Source: Telopea speciosissima
Lineage: Eukaryota > Streptophyta > Magnoliopsida > Proteales > Proteaceae
DNA: 64,000 bases
Assembly (NCBI RefSeq): GCF_018873765.1
Contig: NC_057922.1
Location: forward strand, 66,674,755 to 66,738,754
Direction of reading: 5' to 3'
This document shows, one piece after another, positions 23,795 to 34,253 of the stretch. Position numbers and translations under genes: made by a program. Position 1 is the stretch's first letter. Each line of letters begins with the position of its first letter. The notes below the pieces were generated by a model that saw only the letters and a program-made list of their open reading frames with translations, did no database searches and was not told the origin of the DNA.

Positions 23795-26700
23795 AAATCC
23801 ACAAGATTGCTATCAAGGAAAAATGTCCATAAGTTTCTTCATTGACACCCAAGGGTGCCTATTGCAAAGGAGAAACGGCTAAGAAAAAACAACCCTGAGG
23901 ACAAACCAGCCCGAAGGGTTTTTATTAAGCAATGCACCAAAGAAATAGATCTTTGTAGCACCAACCTATGATCAGTTTGAAGAGAAAAACCCAACAAATT
24001 CTGCACCAAGGAAATACACCTATGCAGTAACAATCTAAGACCGATTTTAATAGAGAACACCAAGAAATTTACATGCTACAACTGGTAAACCTTACCACCC
24101 ATGCAGAGAAAGCCCCCACCCCACCAACACAGCTTTTATCAAGGAGATCCACAGTTTAGAACATTTTATTTGCCTATAATCTTAAGAAGAATAGGTCTCT
24201 CTTCACTCCCCCACTCTTCTAACGTCAGGGTAATACTGCAAAGACTGTAGCATTCATAGATTTACTGAATCATAGTTTAGTGCATGCATACTGATAAATT
24301 ACTCAGACAAATAGAACTAAAAATTTAAAAGACCCACTTGCAATTAATTCTGCATGTAAATTGTGTGTTAAATGAAACATTGCTTCCCTCCCCTTAACAG
24401 AAAAGAAAATTGCTTTAAAGCAACAACATACCTAACCCGATTATGAAGTTTACTCCCCCGTATCTGAAACAACACCACAGAAGAATTGAGACAATAAGAA
24501 CTTGTATTCTTCTGTAAATTTTAAATTAAAGAAAAAAAGCAAATAATGCCAAAAGTAATATTAAAAAGAAAATAAATTAGTCAGTGATCCAAGAGGGTGT
24601 AATAATCACATATATTGGACCAAAAAATCAAAGCATAATTTTTTGTATCTTTATTCAAGTCATTTTTGGAAAAAGTGAGGCTACATCAAGATGTAGCTAT
24701 CCTGATTATGGGATTTAAAATAATGACCAGAATAAAGACAAGAATACATTAATATTCAGCCAAGAAATCATAACCATCCGAAACTCCAAACTCCGCTCAG
24801 AAGAGAATGAAGAGAGAATAGGACTGTGCTGAGTTTAGTAAAGCAACTTCTTAGTTCCTCTTCCCGAGTACTTGTTGAACTACCAGAGCTTGATTTCTAT
24901 AGAAAAAACATTTACAGGAGAGAACATGGCATGGTCATGCAGCACTCGGAACAACAAAGTCCTCAAATATTAAGATGGGTATAGACATTAATTAGGGCCA
25001 CATTAATTAACTACTGCAAGAATCCAAAAAACTCTAGAATAATACTTACTTCAATGCTCAACAGAGCATTGAGGCCATCTTCCAAAGATCCTAGTAAGAA
25101 AGCATCCTGCAAATAAAGAATTTGTAAGCATTGAATACTATTCCACCAACAAAAAACAAATATAGGATAGAATTAAGAAATTATCCCAACTTACCAATGT
25201 GCATGGCAATCCACAAACAAGAAACCTCATGCTTACATCGTCATCATATATTTTTATAGCAGGGAGAGAGCCAGTCGAACCTTCCTCCTCTTCCGCTGCA
25301 TCCTTTTCTGGAAGAAGAATGTTGATTTTAGGAGGGTCCCCAAGTAGGCGAGGTCCCAGCTTACCACTAACCTTATGGCTGTTGGCTGGCAAAACGTGGC
25401 TGTTTCGTACACAATAGAGCCTGAAGGATGCATTTGCAAGCTGGAATGCATCCCATGTATGACTACAGGAACTGCCACCGACAAAAAGGGGGAAAAATAA
25501 GAACATGATCACTAGTTTTCCTCCAACATAAATAGTAAGTACATAATACATGCTGAACCCCAAGAATGGATGTTGACGTGCTCCTCTATCTTAGAGCTCA
25601 ACATGTATTTACCTATCACAGTCACCCAGTCCATAGCCTGAAAATACCTAGAATGGACAACCTTACTGCTCAATAGGTGAAATCTTTCAGATTAATCGAG
25701 ACATAAAATCAAACAGTAACAACTATCCAGTTGTCCAATCCTAGTTTGTGATCGCTAAAGGATAATCCAGTAGTTCAATATTAGGCTATGATCACTAAAG
25801 GATAATCCAATAGTTCGATTTTAGGCTATGGCCCATCCAAGAAGCGGACAGGCATTAACCTCAACTATCCATGATGCAGCAGGAACCCCCTCGTACCAGA
25901 CTTTCCCATGCAATATACATTTAATACCTCTGTACCACTGAAATCAAAGCATGGCGAAAATGGCAGGCTGCATAACAAGAAAAAGCATTCTTCCAATATA
26001 TCACATATGGAACACCCTGCAAGCAGAAAGATATTGCTTCAATGATGGATTCTATAGAATGCCGAAATTGCAGAGCATGCAAAAGCAATTATATAATCTA
26101 TGATTTCAGTTCACAGATATAATTTGTTATTCAACCTAAAGCACCATGGTCAAAACTTTATCAGCAGAAAAACAAGAAACATGCTTTGAAACTTCTTGAG
26201 TTGGATTACCTTAGAGTAAAGTGCCTCTGCCAATTTTTCTCCATTCGGGACCTCCAAATAAACCTAAACCAAAATTTGGCGATGAAACAAATCAAATTCC
26301 AGAACTATTTAATCACTTACCAAAAATTGTGGAACTCTCATAACCACTATAGGCATGTGTACTATATTCCCCTTCACCCCTCCCTTTCTTTTTTCGAACT
26401 ACCATTCCCCAACTTTGGCATTGTCTAGATGAAAAGGCCATTATGTTTCTATTGCATTTGAGTTTCAACATATTCACAGCTTCATATTAAAAACGAAACT
26501 TGGTATCAGCTCATGACATGGAACCACCCCCTTTTTTTGTGTGTGTGTGTGTGTTGGGGGGGGGGGGGAAACAAGTATATATCAACTATCTAGGCATCCA
26601 AGAGACTGAAGGTGGACAAAGACATACAGAGAAAAGGCTACATTAACAACTAAGAACATATCAGGGGAGAGAAAACACTCTCTCTAATATGAACTAAATG

Positions 26701-29700
26701 ACAAGCTGAGATTCCTTTTTCTTTTTCTTTGCTTCCTTGAGATTGCAAAGGGTCAGTATTGTCTTCAATTTTATAACATTTCAAACCTTACCTTTTTTCT
26801 CTTCTATAAGTGCTTTGATGCAGAAACTAAGTTCCTGCAACGGTACCAGAGAAGGAAGAAGTCTCATAGCCATCACAGCCATGACAACCAGCCCTGTCAG
26901 GCAATCTGACAGATCTTCTGTCATGACAGCCTGCAATTCCTGCTCCTTTTCTGCTTCTGCTTTTGAGATAAGATTCCAGATTACAGCAGGAATCTTATCT
27001 TATCAGCCTGCCTACTCAGCAGTACAATTGTGGGGTCTTTTAAGGAGCCTTATTTTCCTTTTTTTTAAATTGCTATAATTATCATTAGTCAGACTGGATT
27101 AGGTTTTTTTTAGTTCCAGTTCTGTTTGGTTTGTAATTTTTATTATTTTCAGTTTTTCTAGTTAGTTTCTACCTCTTCCGTCTGGTTGATTAGAAATTAG
27201 AGTCGGTTTCTGTTTGGTTTCCTTCTTCCCTTCTCTTTATCAGATTTGGTTTCTACACTATTATAATCAGTTCTGGTTGGATTAAAGGACTAAAGACTAA
27301 GCTATAAGTAAACGTATTGGCCTACAGGCCATCCCCATGATTTGAAGAAATGAAGTATTCATTTTATGATTTTGGTGCTGTGAATTCAGACCTACCTCTG
27401 TGGATTCAGTGCTGTTACTCAATGGATTCTGGGTGAGGCTTAGGTGGGATTCTTGGCCTGTTATCTCTCCTTTCTATCTATCAATCTTGCTATTGAGATT
27501 CAGGTCAGATCAACTCAACTTACTACCCTGCAGCTATACTATTCTGTTGAGTTTTCCAAATCTGTTTTGCTTGTTTGATTCTGCCTATCCTGCTAGTCAT
27601 GGAAGAAGAACTCGGTCGAAACCAGTGGTTTCAACTGAGATATCTCGGTTTCCCAAGTTTCTGAGACAAAACCTATATGTACTACTGTTTCGACCAGGTT
27701 TCGACAATATTTCGGAAATTTTGATAGTTTTTGACCAGTTTCGACCAAAAAATACCAAGTTTCGACCAATTTCAACCAACCCAGTTTCAGTATGTGACAA
27801 ACCCAGAACCTGTAACCAGTAACTGAAATAGAAGATGGAAGAGAAGAAGATTGAGGGAGAAGAAGAGACGGGCAGTCAATTATGTTAGCTCTCAGTAACG
27901 TGAGAGTAGTCTCTTCTCCCCTTGTCTAATTTATAATAAAATCAATAGAAAGTTACATTAGAAAAGGAAACTAATTCCTTGTCAGCCAAGCAGAGAAAAT
28001 AGGAAACTAATCTAATAAGGAAACAAGAGAATCTAACCTAGAGTAGGAAACATAGCAAAGAAATAGCAACTAGCCTATGTAATCACGATAGAAACAAACC
28101 CCCTACTTGTGACACATATCTTAACACTCCCCCCTCAAGCTAAAGTATACATATCAAGGGCTCTAGCTTGGAACAATACGAATAGATATTAAAAGCAGCA
28201 CCAGTTTGAATAGCAGTTGCAGACGCCAATGAACACAATGAGAACTTCAATCAATCAGGGAGCAGTACTAACTCGAGCAAACCAATCATCAACAACTTCA
28301 GTAAATAATAACCTTCGTGTCGAACAAATTCAATCAGCAACGAGTAAAATAGGCGGCAGTGAACACGAACCGCAATCCACAAGATCATAGCAGCAACAAT
28401 AATATCAAAGACACTTCTCAAAGAAGGCCAGTAGTAGGTAGGTAGTCATCTTCTCAAAGAGAGATAAAAGTGCAGCATCCAACGGCTACATCATAAGCGG
28501 CAGGTAGTAGGTAGTAATCTTCCCAAACAACCCAAAGAAAAATAAAAGCGCAGCTTCCAACGGCGCATCAAAAACCCTTCTCAAAGAAGGCAGGTAGTAA
28601 GTACTAAGTAGTATTTTGCTCAAACAAAGGCAGATTTAGAGCCCCAAACAGAGGTCTCAGATAAAAATTTCAATGATAAATAGGCAGTATAGGTTACTAC
28701 AGACCAGACATCATTAAGTTGTTGCAGACCAGATAAACAATATATGTTACTGTGGACCAGATTAGGCAGTATAGGTTACTGCAAACCAGATAGGTAGTAT
28801 AGATTACTGCGGACCAGACAACATCAGGTTGTTGTAGACCAAATAAATATGAATTGTTGTTGAATATCATCCTAACAGATAAAATTGTTGTTGAGGACGA
28901 ACAAAATAATAGTAATCTTCAAATAAAAATAGTTTTGAGTTGATGACTTGAGCAGATAAGAAAATAATAATCTTCAATAGCAGGTACGAGACTATAATCT
29001 TTAGTCTCCCTCTCACGTGTAGCATTACACGTGGACAAATAGTGACCACCAATAAGCAGCATCTCAAAGGATGATGCATCACAAAAAAATTCCAATAATC
29101 AAGAGTAGCACTGCAACAAGATCCTAATAATTTCCAATTCATCCCTTCACGGTAGAAATAATCTCCACGCAAGTACGATCCCAAAAAATAATTTCCAATC
29201 TCCATGCAAAATACCAATCTTCAAAAATTGGAACCCCAAATTGATATCATCGGGCCCACCAAATAATAATATGGTAAATATATAAGTCCAATGGCAATTC
29301 TGTAATCACTGCATGCAATCCCCAAGTAATGCAGAAACCGGAACAAAATACCCAATTGAGTTCAGTATGGACCCACCCAAGTACACAATAGGCAATAATG
29401 CAAGGGGTTAGTGGCGGTTTGGTAAATAACCAGAATTTTGCAAGGGGATATTTGTAAATAAAGGAGAAGAATGGCAATACTGTAAATATAGCAAAACAGA
29501 AGGGAAATGGCATGAATGTAATTTAGAGGAATTCAAATATAAGCAAAAACGGAGGCCAAAGGGTAAACTTGTAAGATGATAAAATATGGACATGAGTACA
29601 TTAATGCTGAAGAAAGGGGTAAATATGGAAACTAGATAAAGTAAAGATGACATAGATGTTATCGTCCAAGAAAACAAAGGGGCAACAAAATAAAGGAAAT

Positions 29701-32682
29701 AAAATAAAGTACAAGAAAAAGAGTTCTTGAAATAGGTAACGTGAGGAGTTGTGAACCAAAACCCCAACACCCCCATCGACTTCAACTTGATGTTGGAGTA
29801 TTTCCCAACCATCGACCAAGAAAGCTATAATCTGGCGAAATTGAATCATGAACCAGAGGCGGAAAGCATGGAACCAAAACCAGTAGTATATTAATCTTCT
29901 TCGATCAATCGACTGAAACACCAAAACACCAGGGAATTTATCAATAGCAAGCACAAATACCCAAAGGGGACATTACCATCTTCAGCAACATACCCAGAAC
30001 AGCGACTCAGATGACGGTGTGGAACTTTATGGAACGACGGAGAGAACTCCAAGAGCAGTAACTGGAAAATGGAAATATGATCGAAAGATCACCAAATCTT
30101 GCAACACAGAGATCAATAGGAGCAAATCGGTTCAGCAGCAAGTAGCCAAACTATAAATGAACAGATCGCCGCCTTCTCCCTTCGCCTTCGTCTTCAACCT
30201 TCAGTAATAGACAGAGCCCAGCGGAACACGAGCCAGAAAAAAATGGAGACAAACCTCGTTCTTCGATCAGCAGGGTAGAGTAATCAGCAGTAACAGGTAT
30301 GGCTTCATTTAAAGCATCAATCTTCATCGAAACCCATCCGAAACCCTAGTTCTTTCTTCTTCTATGAACTAGGGTTTCACCAGTAGCAAGAGAACTTAAA
30401 ACGACTCTCAAAACAGCTACTGGTAACTGCTCTGGTACCATGTGACAAACCCAGAACCTGTAATCAATAACTGAAATAGAAAAGGGAAGAGAAAAAGAGA
30501 TTGAGGGAGAAGAAGAAAGGGCAGCTGATTATGTTAGCTCTCAGTAACATGAGAGTGGTCTCTTCTCCCCTTGTCTTATTTATAGTAAAATCAATAAAAA
30601 GTTTTACATTAGAAAAGGAAACTAATTCCTTGTCAGCCAAGCAGAGAAAATAGGAAATTAATCAAATAAGGAAACAAAAACAAGAGAATCTAACCTAGAG
30701 TAGGAAACATAGCAAAGAAATAGCAACTAGCCTATGTAATCACGATAGGGACAAACCCCCTACTTGTGATACATATCTTAACACGGTAGTTTGGACCAGT
30801 TTGACCAGCCCATCACATGTCGAGTTTTGCCCAAAAAATACTAGGTTTTAACCAGTTTCGACCAAATTTCAGTTTCTGGCTGGTTGAAACCTATGTTGGC
30901 ACTGAGTTCTTTATCCTTGCTGCTAGTTGACTTCAGTTTGATTCAATTCCTCTCTAGTTTAGTTCTTTCTGAAGTTCTGTTTTGAAGCTCTAAATCTCCT
31001 AATCGACTTTCAGACCTGTATTGCTATTAATTTTCAAGATCTGTTACAGGTTTTAGGCCTGACCTGATCTGTTATTCTACATTCTAATAGTTTCCAAATC
31101 TTCTGGTTTGATTTCTGGTGCTGATAGTCAATTTGCTGCAATTCTGTTCTTGCTTTCGTTCTTTCCCAGTGACAGCAGGATTACACAGAATACTGCTATA
31201 CTGTTGTCTGAATCTTATCAAACTTTGCAGACAGTAGGATTTCTGAAAATACTGCTAAACTGTTGTCTGAATCTAATCAAACTTTGCAGACTTGTTCTAC
31301 CTGCAGAACAGGTCCATCGAGTTTCACACCTATCTGATTTGTTTGCTGAGATTATTGATTGTGCTCTGTTTTATAGTTCTTTCCTATATTCTGCAATCCT
31401 CTCGTTTCTATTCTTTGTTAGATTTTATTTCGGCTAGAAGTTTAGAAACTCCATCATCCTTCCTTCCATCTTTCCCCATCTATTTGAATATCTATAACAA
31501 GGCACATTAAACTAACCGATTCCCCCTCCCCTTTCTCATAACTGTTCCCCATTTTGGGGGTCCCTCGAGATTTCCAAGAGTCAGAACTGTCTCCAATTTT
31601 ATAACATCTTAATTCTCCTTAGCTATCTTCCTCTAACTTCCTACCTTCCACAATTCCCGATCCATAACATCCAATAGGAGGCACAACCCAGTAAATCTAA
31701 CGGTTCAAAGCAAAGTTATAATTAGCAATCATCTGACCATAGTGGTCCATAGAGCATCTTTTCATGTAGAAAAACCTAATTGTTGTGTACTCAGCATCAA
31801 ATTTAAAGGGAATCAAAGGTGCCAGCTAGATCAGCTGGTAAAGACAGTGGCTTAATAAAACCATGTCTTGGAATTGAATCCCAACTTCATCTGGATGGGT
31901 TTTCTTTTCTTTTTCCCTTTTTTTTTTTTTTTGGGGGGGGGGGGGGAAGTGGAATTTGCAGAGTGAGAAACAGTAAATCCGCCAAGACTTGAATTTTATC
32001 TTATTGTGCTTTCACATAAAGTTCTCTACTGTTTGGGGTCAGTTTATATACGATCTTTCAGAACAATATCAGCATTTACAAGAAAACCAGTATAGACCTT
32101 CAAGGTCTCGGATGTCTTCTAGTCGTTAACCCTATCAAAGAAAGATTCAGAAGCAGCAAAAGAAATAGAAAACCATAGACAAAAAGAAAATCCCATAAAC
32201 ACAAAGTAAATGTCACTGCCACATATAAATCACTTACAGTAGAGGGTAATGTTGGACCAAACACTGTAGATATTGCTTCGGGGCTTGACAAGTCAACGCC
32301 ACCCCATACCAGAGAGCCTATTTCTTCCTCATTTGAAAGTTGCTCTCCTTTCAAGTAGACAAAACTTGGCTCTAATGAATCAAAAACACGACGGAACTCA
32401 TCAGTTGTCGGATTTGTCAATGTTTGAACCTGCATTAACAAGGAAAGAGTGGGTGATTATTGTGACTTGTAGATTTCAACTGAAAAAATGCATCAGCAAA
32501 TGCTGAGAATACGGTACTAGTTCTTCCACCTCTAGACGCCCAGAAGAGACAAGCTCTGGAAAGGGATATTTTGGGTGATCCTCTGAATTCTCCTCCTTTT
32601 GCTTATAATCGGGGATCTTTCCACAGAGAACTACAAGGAGACTACACGTATGTTTTGAAGAACCCTGAGCATGAAACATCAT
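16823..32682 (-). CDS. ARID4: ARID4-like ARID and PHD-finger DNA-binding protein, 15 coding exons
   Basis: Exons in order of translation: 32530-32682, 32238-32429, 26210-26263, 25928-26016, 25195-25471, 25050-25106, 24432-24463, 22348-22483, 22013-22186, 19987-20625, 19238-19375, 19020-19118, 17751-17851, 17111-17201, 16823-17008. All junctions are GT-AG and phases match, giving 805 aa. The sequence follows what I recall of Arabidopsis ARID4, a nuclear protein thought to bind AT-rich DNA and act in chromatin regulation. The ARID lies at about residues 600-700 (exons 11-13). The PHD finger has Cys709, 712, 723, 726, His731, Cys734, 755, 758, a full C4HC3 set. Residues 389-601 (exon 10) are a long, probably disordered linker. 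The start MMFHAQGSS is chosen by family resemblance; the frame is open 72 codons further upstream. The last exon is the weakest call: its tail after Cys758 looks unlike the family. Intron 2 is 5974 bp and packed with transposons. Confidence 0.9.
18099..18199. mobile_element. hAT-like MITE, copy 1, in an ARID4 intron
   Basis: A 101-bp element with ends CATAGTTGTCA and TGACAACTATG and GGCG/CGCC-rich subterminal sequence. An exact 8-bp target duplication, TTATGCGC, lies at 18091-18098 and 18200-18207. Confidence 0.88.
21347..21442. mobile_element. hAT-like MITE, copy 2, in an ARID4 intron
   Basis: A 96-bp element, TATAGTTGTCACGGCG to ACAACTATG, with an exact 8-bp duplication AAGCTAAG at 21339-21346 and 21443-21450. 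Same family as 18099-18199. Confidence 0.87.
23092..23242. mobile_element. hAT-like MITE, copy 3, in an ARID4 intron
   Basis: A 151-bp member with ends CATAGTTATCAAGGCG and CGCCTTGATAACTATG and an exact 8-bp duplication GAGGAGAG at 23084-23091 and 23243-23250. It is longer than copies 1 and 2 because of extra CCATGGCG-type repeats inside. Confidence 0.88.
23762..23797. repeat. C23-A13 homopolymer junction
   Basis: Twenty-three C followed by thirteen A, in an ARID4 intron. It could form an i-motif or G-quadruplex, and its exact length should be treated as uncertain in any assembly. Confidence 0.9.
27793..28126 (-). repeat. 3' LTR of the coding-free element
   Basis: Left LTR copy, followed on + by a pyrimidine tract that is the polypurine tract of the - strand element. 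Confidence 0.87.
28675..28860. repeat. Irregular internal repeats of the coding-free LTR element
   Basis: Five or so degenerate copies of a unit reading AGTATAGGTTACTGCAGACC followed by AGAT, alternating with CATCAGGTTGTTG-type units. They are non-coding. Confidence 0.6.
30441..30783 (-). repeat. 5' LTR of the coding-free element
   Basis: Right LTR copy. The primer-binding site lies immediately beside it at about 30427-30440 on the - strand. Confidence 0.87.
31189..31291. repeat. 59-bp tandem duplication in ARID4 intron 2
   Basis: AATACTGCTA(T/A)ACTGTTGTCTG and the following CTAATCAAACTTTGCAGAC repeat at a 59-bp period with two mismatches over 44 bp. Confidence 0.85.
31826..31900 (+). mobile_element. 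Possible tRNA-derived SINE head
   Basis: GTGCCAGCTAGATCAGCTGG resembles a tRNA 5' part with an A box. About 45 bp later TGGAATTGAATCCC resembles a B box (GGTTCGANNCC). A T-rich and G-rich tail follows. It is too degenerate to fold as a true tRNA, and no target duplication was found. Confidence 0.4.
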
Positions 32683-33900
32683 TATACATGGCAGCCCTGA
32701 GCGAATCCAAATAGAGGAAGCAATATTCTTCCGAATATAATTAGTTAGACTTGTTGCCGCGCTTTGAAACCTTAAAACCAGAAGCGTAACGGTACCATTG
32801 CAAAAACCCAAAATCAAGGCCACCACCTCCCAATTACTAGCACCATAGAACAAAATCACGGCACCAATAAGTCCTGGTGAGAATAACCAAAATCTCACGA
32901 GCTAAAACGCCAAATCTGGGACAAAGCACTTCATAATCCTTCCAAACACATTTACCACCACCACGCTCTCAATGGGAAAACTTTAAGGATTCCCTAACAA
33001 TCCTATCAAAAGCCCACTTGGACAGAACCGTGTGCAGCACCTAAGTGAGTTCAAAACTTCGAATTATAACTGAGAACAACTCCAAGTTGACGAAACCAAC
33101 CTACCCAGATGAAGAAAACAGGAGAAATCAGCAAACCTTATGAGTGATGAAGAAGCTCGAAGAACAATCGCATCAGACGAGAAGAGCAGGAGAAAAAGGC
33201 GACCCAGGAGAGAACCACGAAAAGGCAACTACCCAGATGAGAAAATCAGAAAAATCAACGACCAAAGTGAGAAGAACACGATCCGCAGCTCCCAACTCAA
33301 AACGCTCGTCGATAAAGAAAAGTAAAGTGGAAAGGAAACCCTAGACCCCTTAAAAATCACAACAAAAAAAAACCGGAAAGGACGTCGTCAAATAAAAATT
33401 CTCACTTCCTCCACCCGCAATATCAGCACAAACTCAACTTCGCAAAAATTAAAATTAAAATTAAATTCACATTGGTTAAGTAAATGTCAGTTTTCCTGCT
33501 GTCACAAAACATAATACGCACGCCCAAATCAACCAGGTCAAACAAAAACAAAGCATGAAACAAAGGGAAAGAGCAAAATAAAAAAAAAAAAAAGAGAATC
33601 AAGGAATAGAGAGGAGAGAGAATGTGGGTGTGGCGACACTGGTGAGGGATTAGGATTAAAATTAAAATCTTGGGGTTTTTGACAAACCGAGAAGGAAACG
33701 AAACAAATCCAAAAAAACAAACAAATAGAAATTAGAAAGCGAGAGACGAAAACAAAGCATATAAAATATTAAAGCCCTTTTTATTGAAAATGAAACACCA
33801 AAGAAAAATCAGAAAGAGATTTTTCGATTATTTCCGTATGTAACCACGAGAAATTCGGAGATCATAAACCCAACATTTTGTCTTGCTCTGAAAGATAAAC
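32683..33900. other. Upstream region of the ARID4-like gene
   Basis: Between the predicted start codon and the candidate uORF. It probably holds 5' untranslated exon(s) and an intron of the - strand gene, but I could not fix the splice sites. An A/G-rich block lies near 33140-33330 and an A run near 33577-33592. Confidence 0.4.
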
Positions 33901-34086
33901 CTAAAAAAGCCAGATTTTTCTACTTTCCTTTTTGTTCTTCGAGGTTCCAAAATCTGAATAATCCTGAAATGGGTCTTGTTGGTTCGGATTTCTTTTTCTT
34001 TTCTTTTCTTTTTTTCCTTTTGGATTCTCTGACGGGAGATTAGATTCATGACTGTTATTCCTATTGCCCGACACTCGAGCATTCAT
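33901..34086 (-). other. Candidate upstream ORF, 61 aa, near the ARID4 promoter
   Basis: On the - strand an ATG at 34086 opens a 61-codon frame starting MNARVSGNRNN, followed by a Lys/Arg-rich stretch and an acidic-aromatic PFQDYSDFGTS segment. It is preceded by a GA-rich leader typical of plant 5' UTRs. It could be an upstream ORF in the ARID4 leader or chance coding. No family recognised. Confidence 0.3.
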
Positions 34087-34088
34087 AC

Positions 34089-34130
34089 TCCTCTCTCTCT
34101 CTGTGTCTCTCTCTCTTTCTCTCTCTCTAG
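34089..34130. repeat. CT-rich microsatellite near the ARID4 5' end
   Basis: Mostly CTCTCT with two interruptions; a second CT run lies at 34201-34219. On the - strand these read GAGAGA, which is common in plant 5' leaders and core promoters. This suggests, without proof, that ARID4 transcription starts near 34.2 kb. Confidence 0.5.
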
Positions 34131-34253
34131 TCTCTCGTCGTCGTCGCTTCCACCGTTTTTGAGAACTTACGCTAACACTCAACTCTCAATCTTGCGTTGG
34201 GATCTCTCTCTCTCTCTCTATCGACATGGTAAAAGGAAAATTTTACATTAAAA

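Larger units (their letters stand above)
27793..30783 (-). mobile_element. Coding-free LTR retrotransposon (copia-like)
   Basis: Two LTRs, 27793-28126 (334 bp) and 30441-30783 (343 bp), are highly similar and run TGTGAC to TTAACA on +. Five-bp flanks CAGTA and CGGTA match at 4 of 5. On the - strand the 5' LTR is the right copy: beside it TGGTACCAGAGCAG is a tRNA-Met-type primer site, and beside the left copy AGCTTGAGGGGGGAG is a polypurine tract. The 2.3-kb interior has no gag or pol motif in any frame, so it needs enzymes in trans. It has inserted into the hAT relic. Confidence 0.87.
27598..30919. mobile_element. hAT relic split by an LTR element, in ARID4 intron 2
   Basis: An exact 8-bp duplication, CTGCTAGT (27590-27597 and 30920-30927), flanks ends that match as inverted repeats: CATGGAAGAAGAACTCGGT on the left and CAAGGATAAAGAACTCAGT from the right strand (15 of 19). 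Without the LTR insertion it would be about 325 bp. Both halves are rich in TTTCGACCA-like motifs. No transposase. Confidence 0.78.

Noticed and set aside
31826..31900. Functional tRNA gene
   Set aside because: A- and B-box-like motifs are present, but the acceptor and anticodon stems do not pair; called a possible SINE head instead.
32683..32898. N-terminal extension of the ARID4-like protein by 72 residues
   Set aside because: The frame is open, but the sequence lacks family resemblance and the MMFHAQG start matches the recalled family start.
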